From NCBI RefSeq assembly GCF_007301515.1, contig NZ_CP041666.1, positions 3,100,001 through 3,164,000 on the forward strand: a stretch of DNA of 64,000 bases, written 5' to 3'. Made by a program: the position numbers and the translations under genes. The stretch is from Radiobacillus deserti. GTDB taxonomy: Bacteria; Bacillota; Bacilli; Bacillales; Amphibacillaceae. Below the pieces are notes generated by a model. That model had not been told where the DNA came from and made no database searches. It saw only the letters and a program-made list of their open reading frames with translations. Each line of letters opens with the position of its first letter. Positions within the stretch are counted from its first letter, which is position 1. Below are positions 50,036 to 58,436 of the stretch, piece after piece.

Positions 50036-51418
50036 TCATGAAATCGGCGCCTGTTTCCTGTAAGCCGAACCTGGATGGTCCAAAGCTAACCTACCATCCT
50101 CTTCTTGAAAAATCTTTTCACGAAAGGTCCCTTTTGTGTATTCCGTTTTGTAAATACCCCTGCGCTGAAGCTCCGGCACAACTAATTCCACAAAATCCTC
50201 CAGTGAGCCTGGCGTAACAAGGTGTGCTAGGTTAAACCCATCTACCCCAGACTCTTTAAACTGAATCTCTATCGCATCGGCTACTTCCACAGGATTCCCT
50301 ACGAGAATCGTATGACGATCTAAGCTTTCAAATCTCTCTAGGACATCCTTTACCTTCAACTGATTCCCAAGATGCTTAGTAAGATAGGCAGCACGTGATT
50401 GCCCGTGCTCCGTATGCTTGTAGGTAAAAACTTCCTCTTTGTTTTCATATTCGGAAAGATCGTAACCACTTGATCCACCATATTGAGCTTTTGCCGCCTC
50501 TGGACTCCAATATCTCTGTATCTCCGCAAATTTCGTTTCTGCCTCCTCAGTGGTTGGGGCAACGACTACATTCAAAAAGGTGAACGCTTTTATATGGTCC
50601 GGATTTCGCCCATACGTTTCCCCTCTCTTTTTGATGTCTTCAATAAGCTCTTTTATTTTGGCAGGAGTTGGTCCTCCAACAAAGACACATTCTGCATGCT
50701 TTGCGGCAAACTCTCGCCCTTTTTCCGACGTCCCAGCTTGATAAAGCACCGGAGTCCGCTGTGGAGATGGTTCACATAAATGTGGTCCCTGAACGGAAAA
50801 ATACGTTCCTTGATGATCGATAGGATGAACCTTCGATGGTTCAACTAACACTCCTGCTTCCCTATCCTCTAAGACCGCATCATCACCCCAGCTTGCCTCC
50901 CAAAGCTTGTAGGTTACTTCTAAAAATTCATCCGCGATATCATAACGCTCATCATGCTTAATCATGTCATGTAGCCCATAATTTTTCGCAGCATTTGGCA
51001 AATAAGAGGTGACGATATTCCAAGCAACTCTTCCATTCGTCAGATGATCCAATGTTGAAAGTCTTCTTGCATGACCAAAAGGATGCTCATACGTCGTGCT
51101 TACCGTTACAGCAAAGCCAAGATGTTCGGTAACACTTGCCATGGCAGAAACGACTAAAGCAGGATCATTTAATGGCACTTGAACACCGTCTCGTATGGAA
51201 GGATCCATACTATTTTGATAGACATCATACACGCCTGCAACGTCTGCAAAAAAGACAGCATCAAACTTTCCTTTTTCTAAAAGCTTGGCATACTCTACCC
51301 AGTAATGTAAATCCTTGTACTGTCGTTGTCTCTTACTTTCCGGATGCTTCCATAATCCATGTGAATTATGCATCGCACTCGTCATATCAAAGGCTTGTAG
51401 AATGATTTGCTTCGGCAT
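50036..51418 (-). CDS. FMN-dependent monooxygenase, NtaA/SnaA/DszA family
   Basis: A 460-residue luciferase-like flavin monooxygenase: QIILQAFDMTSAMHNSHGLW at the start, FDAVFFADVAGVYDVYQNS, and TVSTTYEHPFGHARRLSTLD with NGRVAWNIVTSY. The family oxidises N-acetylated or sulfur compounds with reduced FMN (sulfonate, nitrilotriacetate or similar). It lies ten bases after metQ, so it is probably part of the SAM-riboswitch-controlled unit and may release sulfur from an imported organosulfur compound (inference). AGGAGG precedes the ATG. Confidence 0.85.
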   Translation of the reverse strand: MPKQIILQAFDMTSAMHNSHGLWKHPESKRQRQYKDLHYWVEYAKLLEKGKFDAVFFADVAGVYDVYQNSMDPSIRDGVQVPLNDPALVVSAMASVTEHLGFAVTVSTTYEHPFGHARRLSTLDHLTNGRVAWNIVTSYLPNAAKNYGLHDMIKHDERYDIADEFLEVTYKLWEASWGDDAVLEDREAGVLVEPSKVHPIDHQGTYFSVQGPHLCEPSPQRTPVLYQAGTSEKGREFAAKHAECVFVGGPTPAKIKELIEDIKKRGETYGRNPDHIKAFTFLNVVVAPTTEEAETKFAEIQRYWSPEAAKAQYGGSSGYDLSEYENKEEVFTYKHTEHGQSRAAYLTKHLGNQLKVKDVLERFESLDRHTILVGNPVEVADAIEIQFKESGVDGFNLAHLVTPGSLEDFVELVVPELQRRGIYKTEYTKGTFREKIFQEEDGRLALDHPGSAYRKQAPIS

Positions 51419-51428
51419 AGTGAACCTC

Positions 51429-52304
51429 CTATTCATTCGACTTTTTCACATCTTCAACAAGTTGATCTAACGTTTGTTGAAGTTGTTTTGCTGGAATATC
51501 TGCCACAATACTTCCCCCATTTGTATCTGCTTTTACCGCTTCCTTAACATCAGACTCTTGATATAGCTCTGCAATCTTTTGGTACGTTTCATTGTCTTTA
51601 TCCTCTGCTTTTACTGCGAAGACGTTTATATAAGGTCGTGCCTCTTCACTTTCTGGATCATCATATAACAAAGAATCCTTAAAGTTTAATCCTGCTTGAC
51701 CCGCAATCCCGTTGTTAATGAGGGAAAGGTCCACATCTGGTAAAACACGAGCAGTTTGTTGCGAGACCATCGTCGTAATCTCTAAGTTTTTCGGATTTTC
51801 TTCTATATCCTCTGGCGTAGGATAAATGCCTACTCCTTCTTTTAAATTAATTAACCCAGCCTTTTGTAATAACAGTAATCCTCTTCCTAAGTTCGCCGGG
51901 TCGTCTGATATTGCCACCTTCGCTCCATCCGGCACTTCCGAAATATCCTCATATTTTTCCGAGTAAATACCTGTAGGATTAATGGTTGTCGAGGCAATCG
52001 GAACTAAATCGTAGCCATTTTCTGCGATTGCTGGCCCTAGGAATGCTAAATGCTGAAACGAATTCATATCAATTTCCCCATTTGCTAGCGCATTATTTGG
52101 CTGAATATAGTCTGAGAACTCTACTAACTCGAGTGTCACCCCTAGCTTTTCTTTTGCTTTTTCTTTGATCAGTGTCCAATACGGAGTATCCGCACCAGTC
52201 ACACCAATTTTGACAACCTCATCCGTTTCTTTTCCTTGAGTAGAATTACATGCTGCTAGCACGAGCAATCCTATCGATAATACTGCTACCATTAGTCTTT
52301 TCAT
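51429..52304 (-). CDS. metQ: Methionine-type ABC transporter substrate-binding lipoprotein MetQ
   Basis: A 291-residue NlpA/MetQ lipoprotein: lipobox VLAAC (Cys19), EIDMNSFQHLAFLGPAIAEN and the NNGIAGQAGLNFKDSLLYDD region. It binds methionine or a related sulfur compound outside the cell. It follows metI in the metN-metI-metQ order. AGGAGG-like bases precede the ATG. Confidence 0.9.
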   Translation of the reverse strand: MKRLMVAVLSIGLLVLAACNSTQGKETDEVVKIGVTGADTPYWTLIKEKAKEKLGVTLELVEFSDYIQPNNALANGEIDMNSFQHLAFLGPAIAENGYDLVPIASTTINPTGIYSEKYEDISEVPDGAKVAISDDPANLGRGLLLLQKAGLINLKEGVGIYPTPEDIEENPKNLEITTMVSQQTARVLPDVDLSLINNGIAGQAGLNFKDSLLYDDPESEEARPYINVFAVKAEDKDNETYQKIAELYQESDVKEAVKADTNGGSIVADIPAKQLQQTLDQLVEDVKKSNE

Positions 52305-52334
52305 GTTTGTTTCCTCCTTCGTAATGAAAAAGCT

Positions 52335-52997
52335 CTATCTTCGTAAGAAAAATCTTGATAAAAAGTTTCCAAACGTTTGGGCAATTTGTACAAGAATAAT
52401 TAAGATAATAACCGTGACGATCATAACGGAAGTATCAAACCGCTGATAGCCATAGGTCATAGCTAGATCACCTAACCCCCCTCCTCCAACCGTACCGGCC
52501 ATCGCGGAAAAATCTACGAGCCCAACCGTTACAAAGGTTAGTCCTAGAATCAGCGGGCCAAGTGCTTCAGGTATTAAGACGGTAAAAATGATTTGCAACG
52601 GGTTTGCCCCCATCGCTTGGGCTGCTTCAATAATGCCCGGATCAATCGACACGAGATTGTTTTCTACTACCCTAGCAACTGCAAAACATGCCGCAATCGT
52701 CATTGGAAATACTGCCGCAGCCGTTCCAATGGTCGTTCCGATAACTGCTCTCGTCAATGGACTAATAGCAACTAACAAGATAATAAACGGAATCGGTCGG
52801 ACAACGTTGACAAGAAAATTGAGCACGAAAAACACAAATCGGTTTTCTAAAATATTGCCTTTGCGTGTGACGAAAAACAATAATCCCACCAAGACTCCGA
52901 TAATGCTGGAAAAAATAAGTGTTAACAGCACCATCGTGATCGTTTCGCCGGTTGCTTCGACAATCCGTGGCCAAAATGTGGACCATTCAACTTTCAT
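52335..52997 (-). CDS. metI: Methionine ABC transporter permease MetI
   Basis: A 220-residue permease with five membrane helices and the EAA loop EAAQAMGANPLQIIFTVLIPEA. VNVVRPIPFIILLVAISPLTR is typical of MetI. It overlaps the end of metN by 11 bases, indicating coupling. Confidence 0.92.
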   Translation of the reverse strand: MKVEWSTFWPRIVEATGETITMVLLTLIFSSIIGVLVGLLFFVTRKGNILENRFVFFVLNFLVNVVRPIPFIILLVAISPLTRAVIGTTIGTAAAVFPMTIAACFAVARVVENNLVSIDPGIIEAAQAMGANPLQIIFTVLIPEALGPLILGLTFVTVGLVDFSAMAGTVGGGGLGDLAMTYGYQRFDTSVMIVTVIILIILVQIAQTFGNFLSRFFLRR

Positions 52998-54012
52998 GAT
53001 TGATAACCTCCCTCACTTCCACCGTATCCTTCAATTCATCGATTACATGCTGCACCTGCTCCTTTGTGCCAATAAACTCGACAATTAAACTCCCAAACAA
53101 TTGGTCTTGTAGCTCGTTGATACTGCCATACAAAATACTAAACTCTAATTCGTGTTTGCTCGTTACACGGGATAAAATCGGCTCACTTGCTTTCACACCA
53201 GTAAAGATTAACCGATAAATCTTCCCGGTATGAGATTGCTTTAACTTCTCCAAAAGCTTGTAGGACATTCTGTCATTCAAAACAGAGCTGACAAAATTTC
53301 GTGAAGTTGGAGACTGTGGATTTGTAAAAATGTCATACACATTCCCGTATTCGATGACAGATCCATTCTCCATCACAGCCATCCGATCGCAAATCGAACG
53401 GATGACGTTCATTTCGTGTGTAATGAGAAGGATTGTAATGCCATACTCCTGATTGATCTTTTTTAGCAGCTGTAGAATCTCTCCAGTTGTTTCTGGGTCT
53501 AATGCCGACGTTGCTTCATCACAGATTAAAATATCTGGAGATGTAGCTAACGCTCGAGCTATACCAACCCGTTGCTTTTGACCACCGGACAATTGCTCTG
53601 GATAATGGCCTGACTTGTCCGCAAGTCCCACGAAGCTTAACAGCTCCTTCACCCGTTCATCTATTTCCTTCTTAGACTTTTTTGCTAGCTTCAGAGGATA
53701 GGCAATATTGCCATACACGGTTCGAGAGTTAAATAGGTTAAAAGATTGAAATATCATCCCTATCCTTCTCCGTAGCTTTCGTAGCTCCGATGACGTGAGA
53801 CTACTTAAATCGGAATGATGAACGGTGACGCTACCAGAGGTCGGTCTTTCTAGAAGATTTACAAGTCTGATTAACGTACTTTTTCCAGCACCGCTAAAGC
53901 CCACTACTCCGAAGATCTCTCCTTTCTCTATCGTGAGGCTCACATCTTTTACCGCATGAACCTCTTTTTTATCGGTCTTAAACACCTTGTTTACTCGTTC
54001 AAATGTAATCAT
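52987..54012 (-). CDS. metN: Methionine ABC transporter ATP-binding protein MetN
   Basis: A 341-residue ABC ATPase with Walker A GFSGAGKST, signature LSGGQKQRVGIARAL, Walker B ILICDEATSALDPETTGEIL and a C-terminal NIL domain (about residues 260-341). In MetN this domain binds methionine and inhibits transport. The start is ATG 54012 after GGAGGAG. It lies downstream of yezD and a SAM riboswitch. Confidence 0.93.
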   Translation of the reverse strand: MITFERVNKVFKTDKKEVHAVKDVSLTIEKGEIFGVVGFSGAGKSTLIRLVNLLERPTSGSVTVHHSDLSSLTSSELRKLRRRIGMIFQSFNLFNSRTVYGNIAYPLKLAKKSKKEIDERVKELLSFVGLADKSGHYPEQLSGGQKQRVGIARALATSPDILICDEATSALDPETTGEILQLLKKINQEYGITILLITHEMNVIRSICDRMAVMENGSVIEYGNVYDIFTNPQSPTSRNFVSSVLNDRMSYKLLEKLKQSHTGKIYRLIFTGVKASEPILSRVTSKHELEFSILYGSINELQDQLFGSLIVEFIGTKEQVQHVIDELKDTVEVREVINHES

Positions 54013-54053
54013 GTACACTCCTCCTTCGAACTTGCATTCCTTTGTGCCCATAT

Positions 54054-54095
54054 AAAAAAGACACCTTACACGAGTACTCCTCATGGAAGATGCCT
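54054..54095 (-). terminator. Intercistronic hairpin between yezD and metN
   Basis: On the minus strand GGCATCTTCCATGAG pairs with CTCGTGTAAGGTGTC (G-U and single mismatches included), followed by TTTTTT (54054-54059). It should reduce readthrough from yezD into metN. Confidence 0.65.
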
Positions 54096-54114
54096 TTAGT
54101 TGTCTAATCGGCAG

Positions 54115-54282
54115 CTATTTCTTTTCATATGCTTTGCTTTTTTGAAGTGAAAACCGCTTCTTCTCTGTTGTGTCAATTTGCGTGATTTCCCCATCATGGA
54201 CGGTAATGACTATCGAACCATACTGTAAATCTCGAAGTGTTTCCAGAATATGATTGATTTTCGTTTCATCCTTTTTCGCCAT
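54115..54282 (-). CDS. yezD: YezD-family (DUF2292) small protein
   Basis: A 55-residue protein: KINHILETLRDLQYGSIVIT, then VHDGEITQIDTTEKKRF and a basic tail. This is the DUF2292/YezD pattern, short proteins found with sulfur-assimilation genes. The ATG lies after GGGGG. It is the first gene below the SAM riboswitch and before metNIQ, which supports a role in sulfur metabolism; the molecular function is unknown. Confidence 0.8.
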   Translation of the reverse strand: MAKKDETKINHILETLRDLQYGSIVITVHDGEITQIDTTEKKRFSLQKSKAYEKK

Positions 54283-54389
54283 GCTGCAATCCCCCTGTTT
54301 TCAATTTGGGCCCTTTCTTTCGCCCATTTTTTGAGATATGCCTTTGGATGTCCAATCAGCATCAAAACCTTCCTGCATAAACTGTGTCG

Positions 54390-54427
54390 TAGAAATAATA
54401 AAGCCCTCTTCTAGATAAGAAGAGGGC
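54390..54427 (-). terminator. Riboswitch-controlled terminator
   Basis: GCCCTCTTC (54403-54411), loop, GAAGAGGGC (54419-54427), followed on the minus strand by TTTATTATTTC. It lies directly after the SAM aptamer and before yezD, so it is the expression platform. Confidence 0.88.
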
Positions 54428-54452
54428 AAAAATACAGATTTCGCTTACTCTT

Positions 54453-54549
54453 CTTATCTTTCAAGCATTCGCTTGCTGGAATTGGCACAGTACCAAAAAG
54501 TCTGTTGCCGAGGCTTCACAGGGCCAGTCCCTCCACCTCTCTGGATAAG
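54453..54549 (-). promoter_or_regulatory. SAM-I riboswitch (S-box)
   Basis: The minus strand begins with CTTATCCAGAGAGGTGGAGG and has GACTGGCCCTGTGAAGCC, CGGCAAC and a closing GATAAG. The P1 stem is CTTATC (54544-54549) with GATAAG (54453-54458). These are the conserved S-box features. With SAM bound, the following terminator forms and shuts off yezD, metNIQ and probably the monooxygenase. Confidence 0.95.
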
Positions 54550-54584
54550 AAAAATCGTGCATGCATCATTTAATTGTAGTTCTT

Positions 54585-54613
54585 AATTTACACAGAATTT
54601 CCAAACCTGTCAA
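54585..54613 (-). promoter_or_regulatory. Promoter of the S-box transcript
   Basis: On the minus strand TTGACA (54608-54613), 17 bases, TAAATT (54585-54590), about 35 bases before the aptamer. The remaining sequence up to murAA (54614-54760) shows nothing else. Confidence 0.75.
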
Positions 54614-54761
54614 TTCATTTTTAACATTTTTGCATTTTTGTTTCATTCGTCCTACTCTCACTTTTGGAAGTGTTCGATTGTTTTGCTCCCTAATGATTCA
54701 ACGCAAAAGTAACCTACACAGTGAAACTAGTATATTTCACATGGTTCACTAGGAGTCAAAA

Positions 54762-54793
54762 CAAGAAGAAGCCGGAGCTTTGCTCCGACTTCT
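54762..54793 (-). terminator. Terminator of murAA
   Basis: AGAAGCCGGAGC (54767-54778) pairs with GCTCCGACTTCT (54782-54793); TCTTGTTTT follows on the minus strand. Confidence 0.8.
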
Positions 54794-54813
54794 GAAATAA
54801 GACTATTAGACTA

Positions 54814-56094
54814 TTAACCTACTGAAATTTTTTCTTTATCACTTACACGCTCGATGTCTGCTCCTAATGATGCTAGTTTTTCTGCAAGGTTTACGTAGCC
54901 ACGATCAATGTGAATAAGTTCTGTAACACGTGTATAACCTTCTGCCGTTAATCCAGCAAGAATTAAAGCAGCACCTGCACGCAAGTCTGTCGCTGCAACT
55001 TCTGCTCCTTGTAAGGTAGTTGGACCTTCTACAATGACACTTCTACCTTCGATTTTAAGCTTAGCGTTCATACGACGAAATTCTTCGACGTGCATGAAAC
55101 GATTTTCAAATACTGTTTCTGTAATCACGCTAGTGCCATGAGCATTCAGCATTAATGCCATCATTTGTGATTGCATATCTGTCGGGAATCCTGGATGTGG
55201 TAATGTTTTGATGTCTGTCGCTTTTAATCGTTTTGGGCCGATAACCCGTAAGCCATCTTCCTCTTCTTTAATCTTAACTCCCATCTCTTCCATTTTGGAA
55301 ACAAGGGAGCGAAGATGCTCAAGCTCAGCACCTTTTACTAATATATTACCTCCTGTGATTGCAGCAGCAACCATAAAGGTACCTGCTTCGATACGATCCG
55401 GGATAATGGTATGCTCGACACCATGAAGGCGCTCTACCCCTTCAATTCGTATCGTTTCCGTTCCAGCTCCAACAACTTTTGCGCCCATTTTGTTCAAGAA
55501 GTTAGCTAGGTCAACGATTTCTGGTTCTTTTGCACTGTTTTCAATAATCGTTTTTCCATCTGCTAATGCAGCGGCCATCATAATATTTTCTGTTGCACCG
55601 ACACTTGGTACGTCTAGATAAATCTTAGCTCCTTGTAGACGACCATCTGCTTGCACCTCTACAAACCCGTTACCAACATGCACGTTTGCACCCATCGCTT
55701 CAAAGCCTTTTAGATGGAGATCAATTGGTCGAGAGCCAATTGCGCATCCTCCCGGCATTGCTACTTTTGCATGACCATAACGAGCAAGAAGTGGTCCTAA
55801 CACTAAGACAGATGCTCTCATTTTTCGCACATACTCAAAAGGAGCCTCGGTTTTCAGTGGTTTAGAAGCATCAACTGTCACTGTATTATCTTTAAAACTT
55901 ACATCAGCATTCATATGGCTTAAAACTTCTTTTATCGTAAAAACATCAGCAAGAGCTGGAACTTCATGAAGTACACTTTTTCCTTCACTTGCGATCATAC
56001 TTGCTGCGATGACAGGCAGTACGGCATTCTTAGCGCCTTCTACTTTGACAGTGCCTGAAAGCTGCCTCCCACCACGGACGATGATTTTATCCAA
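54814..56094 (-). CDS. murAA: UDP-N-acetylglucosamine 1-carboxyvinyltransferase MurA
   Basis: A 426-residue EPSP-synthase-fold enzyme. VRGGRQLSGTVKVEGAKNA opens the protein, the catalytic Cys117 lies in MPGGCAIGSRP, and RAGAALILAGL is near the end. It transfers enolpyruvate from PEP to UDP-GlcNAc, the first committed step of peptidoglycan synthesis; Cys117 is the fosfomycin target. The start is TTG 56094 with GGAG eight bases before. It follows ywmB as in Bacillus. Confidence 0.96.
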   Translation of the reverse strand: MDKIIVRGGRQLSGTVKVEGAKNAVLPVIAASMIASEGKSVLHEVPALADVFTIKEVLSHMNADVSFKDNTVTVDASKPLKTEAPFEYVRKMRASVLVLGPLLARYGHAKVAMPGGCAIGSRPIDLHLKGFEAMGANVHVGNGFVEVQADGRLQGAKIYLDVPSVGATENIMMAAALADGKTIIENSAKEPEIVDLANFLNKMGAKVVGAGTETIRIEGVERLHGVEHTIIPDRIEAGTFMVAAAITGGNILVKGAELEHLRSLVSKMEEMGVKIKEEEDGLRVIGPKRLKATDIKTLPHPGFPTDMQSQMMALMLNAHGTSVITETVFENRFMHVEEFRRMNAKLKIEGRSVIVEGPTTLQGAEVAATDLRAGAALILAGLTAEGYTRVTELIHIDRGYVNLAEKLASLGADIERVSDKEKISVG

Positions 56095-56128
56095 GGTTCA
56101 TTCTCCTCTGCGTCCAATTTCACTATTA

Positions 56129-56854
56129 TTAGTATTCAGTAGTAATGATAGGTGTTCCTATTGTAATGGTTGTTTTACCGCCCAATCCTGTTCTTGCGGC
56201 AGCTTGCACGTTCATTTGCCCGTCCGCAATGGGAATCGAAGAACTCCAATGGGGCGTATAACCCGATAGGACTTCAAAATCATTTTCTTTCATATTTTTA
56301 AGTGGTTGAACTTTCAATTTTTCTTTTAATGTTTCAAAAAAATCAACACTATTAATCTTATCACTTGACATTGTAGTGAGACAAGTATATTTTGACATTT
56401 TTTCGGAAAATACTACATTTATTTTGTCGTCGATTGTTTTGGAGTAATATGCTTCGGTTGATTTTGTCCAATTTGTTCCAGAAACAACATATGTCATTTG
56501 TACGTCTTGCTCTTGAGCATTTGGAACAAGCATTATAAATCTTTCGTTTCCTTGCTGACTTTTGTGTGGGTTATCCCAAATAAATTTTAAGGCTTTTTCT
56601 CCGTCTTCCATCCAAAACTCATAAGATGCCAATTCCGTGTGCAACGTTTGCAGCATTTGTGGATAGTCCATACGGGAAAGAGACTCTTTCATTTGAATCT
56701 CCCATTCTTCAACCTCTAGTCCTTGCGCTTCCACAACACTCACCATATCCTTCAACTCCGTTAAATGAGATGAAGATACACTCCGTAAAGAATTAAAGGA
56801 ACTTACAATACCTACTAAAATAACGGTTACAACGAGAATGAACCTGGACTTCAT
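56129..56854 (-). CDS. ywmB: YwmB family (TATA-box-binding-like) protein
   Basis: A 241-residue exported protein with an N-terminal signal/anchor (FILVVTVILVGIVSSF) and a two-part body with YVVSGTNWTKSTEAYYSKTI and QPLKNMKENDFEVLSGYTPHW. It matches the YwmB family, named from a fold similarity to TBP, with no known DNA role. Synteny (ywzB-ywmB-murAA) is as in B. subtilis. GGAGAG precedes the ATG. Confidence 0.85.
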   Translation of the reverse strand: MKSRFILVVTVILVGIVSSFNSLRSVSSSHLTELKDMVSVVEAQGLEVEEWEIQMKESLSRMDYPQMLQTLHTELASYEFWMEDGEKALKFIWDNPHKSQQGNERFIMLVPNAQEQDVQMTYVVSGTNWTKSTEAYYSKTIDDKINVVFSEKMSKYTCLTTMSSDKINSVDFFETLKEKLKVQPLKNMKENDFEVLSGYTPHWSSSIPIADGQMNVQAAARTGLGGKTTITIGTPIITTEY

Positions 56855-56948
56855 TATGTAATCTCTCCTATCTTCATGAATACTAGTTTCAGTATCACCA
56901 AGATAGTAGATTGCTATACTTCCAAATCTATCATTCTGTTATAACTCA

Positions 56949-57182
56949 TTAAAATAAGTACAACAGTTGCTCTGACCATTGTAATAGATTTAAAAAGAAT
57001 GTACTCACGGTCGTGCCAACTGCTATCGTTAAAAAGATAATGACGACCGTAGCTTCGGCTGTTCTCCCTTTTCGGAACATTGGTTCGAAATTAACCGACT
57101 GGAACACCCTCCACGTGAAAATAATGAAAATTATGTGCGAGATGATACTTATTGCCGCCTGTTGCCCGATTGTTTCCATCAT
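56949..57182 (-). CDS. ywzB: DUF1146 membrane protein YwzB
   Basis: A 77-residue protein with two membrane helices (AAISIISHIIFIIFTWRVFQ and VVIIFLTIAVGTTVSTFFLN). The linking basic loop NFEPMFRKGRT is the DUF1146/YwzB signature. In B. subtilis it lies between atpC and ywmB. Function unknown. AGAGGGA precedes the ATG. Confidence 0.85.
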   Translation of the reverse strand: MMETIGQQAAISIISHIIFIIFTWRVFQSVNFEPMFRKGRTAEATVVIIFLTIAVGTTVSTFFLNLLQWSEQLLYLF

Positions 57183-57277
57183 CGTTTTCCCTCTTCCTCT
57201 CTAAATAGCTCTTGTAAAAAGAGTGACACGTGCTTGAGGAATTGTCAATGAATCCAAGATTACATCTTTGGCATATT

Positions 57278-57301
57278 TCGATATTTCCCGGGTAATATCG
57301 A
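57278..57301. promoter_or_regulatory. 24-bp near-perfect palindrome upstream of ywzB
   Basis: TCGATATTTCCCGGG runs into GTAATATCGA: 11 of 12 pairs match, centred on CCCGGG. It lies about 100 bases before ywzB and beyond the sugar operon terminator. No T-run follows, so an operator is likelier than a terminator. Confidence 0.5.
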
Positions 57302-57398
57302 CAGTTTTATCTTTTTTAGACAGTCATTTACTACTTCTCGTTCCTTTGAATTCAAAACATCCTAAGAAACAACCATTATATACTTTTTACCAGTTAAC

Positions 57399-57439
57399 AA
57401 AAACAACTCCTTCAAAGGTTTTATCCCTTTGAAGGAGTT
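57399..57439 (-). terminator. Terminator of the sugar ABC/ThuA operon
   Basis: AACTCCTTCAAAGG (57405-57418) pairs with CCTTTGAAGGAGTT (57426-57439); GTTTTTG follows on the minus strand. Confidence 0.88.
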
Positions 57440-57444
57440 CTATT

Positions 57445-58413
57445 TTATACCCACCACATATCAGCAGGGCTTTCTTTTATTACTACAGATTTTAAGTTTT
57501 GAACGGCTCGTTGGAAGCCTTCTTCGATGGACATAATTGGGTCTTCGTGTTCTATGCTTACAACATAATCGTAGCCATAGGTCCGTAAGGCGCTCATCAT
57601 GTTCGACCAATCTTCTAAGCCATGTCCACAGCCAACAGAGCGGAAGTTCCACGCTCGTGTTTGTACATTTCCATATGGCTGCATATCTGTTAATCCATAC
57701 ATGTTGACGTTATCTTGATCAATGTAGGTGTCCTTCGCATGGAAGTGATGAATCGCATTTGCTTTTCCTAATATTTTGATAGCTGCTACCGGGTCAATGC
57801 CTTGCCACCATAAGTGGCTTGGATCAAGGTTTGCTCCAATGGCTTCAGTCGTTTCTTCCCGCAGCTTTAGCATCGTATATGGTGTATGAACGAGGAAGCC
57901 TGCATGAAGCTCTAATCCGATTTTCACATTATGTTTTTCCGCAATTCGGCCAACATCCTTCCAGTACGGAATCAGTTTTTCTTCCCATTGCCATGTTAGC
58001 ACATCGGCATATTCATTTGGCCAAGGAGCCACGGGCCAGTTCGGATATTTCGCTCCCTCATGATCTCCAGCTGTACCTGAAAAGCAATTTACAACTGGAA
58101 CATTCAAAAGGTTTGCTAATTGTATCGTTTTAATTAATATCTCATGGCTTTCCTTCGCAAATCGTGTATCTGGGGATAGCGGATTTCCATGGCAACTAAA
58201 TGCACTAATGGTTAGGCCTCTATCCGTTACTGCTTTTATATATTCGTTTCTTTTGGCTTCCGAATCGAGCAGCTCATCTAATGGACAATGGGCATTTCCA
58301 GGGTAGTTACCAGTTCCAATTTCTACCGCTTCTAATCCGGATGCTTTCACATGGTCTAGCATGTCTTCAAATGATTGATCTGCAAATAATACGGTAAATA
58401 CTCCTAGTCTCAT
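57445..58413 (-). CDS. Sugar phosphate isomerase/epimerase (AP endonuclease 2-like TIM barrel)
   Basis: A 322-residue TIM-barrel protein: GLEAVEIGTGNYPGN, VKIGLELHAGFLVHTP (metal Glu/His), AIGANLDPSHLWWQGIDPVA and GHGLEDWSNMMSALRTYGYD. The pattern is that of IolE/IolH/YcjR-type enzymes that isomerise or epimerise keto-sugars. Last gene of the operon, 23 bases after a Gfo/Idh gene. GGAGAGGAG precedes the ATG. Exact reaction unknown. Confidence 0.85.
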   Translation of the reverse strand: MRLGVFTVLFADQSFEDMLDHVKASGLEAVEIGTGNYPGNAHCPLDELLDSEAKRNEYIKAVTDRGLTISAFSCHGNPLSPDTRFAKESHEILIKTIQLANLLNVPVVNCFSGTAGDHEGAKYPNWPVAPWPNEYADVLTWQWEEKLIPYWKDVGRIAEKHNVKIGLELHAGFLVHTPYTMLKLREETTEAIGANLDPSHLWWQGIDPVAAIKILGKANAIHHFHAKDTYIDQDNVNMYGLTDMQPYGNVQTRAWNFRSVGCGHGLEDWSNMMSALRTYGYDYVVSIEHEDPIMSIEEGFQRAVQNLKSVVIKESPADMWWV

Positions 58414-58436
58414 ACCGTTCTCCTCTCCTTTGTTCC

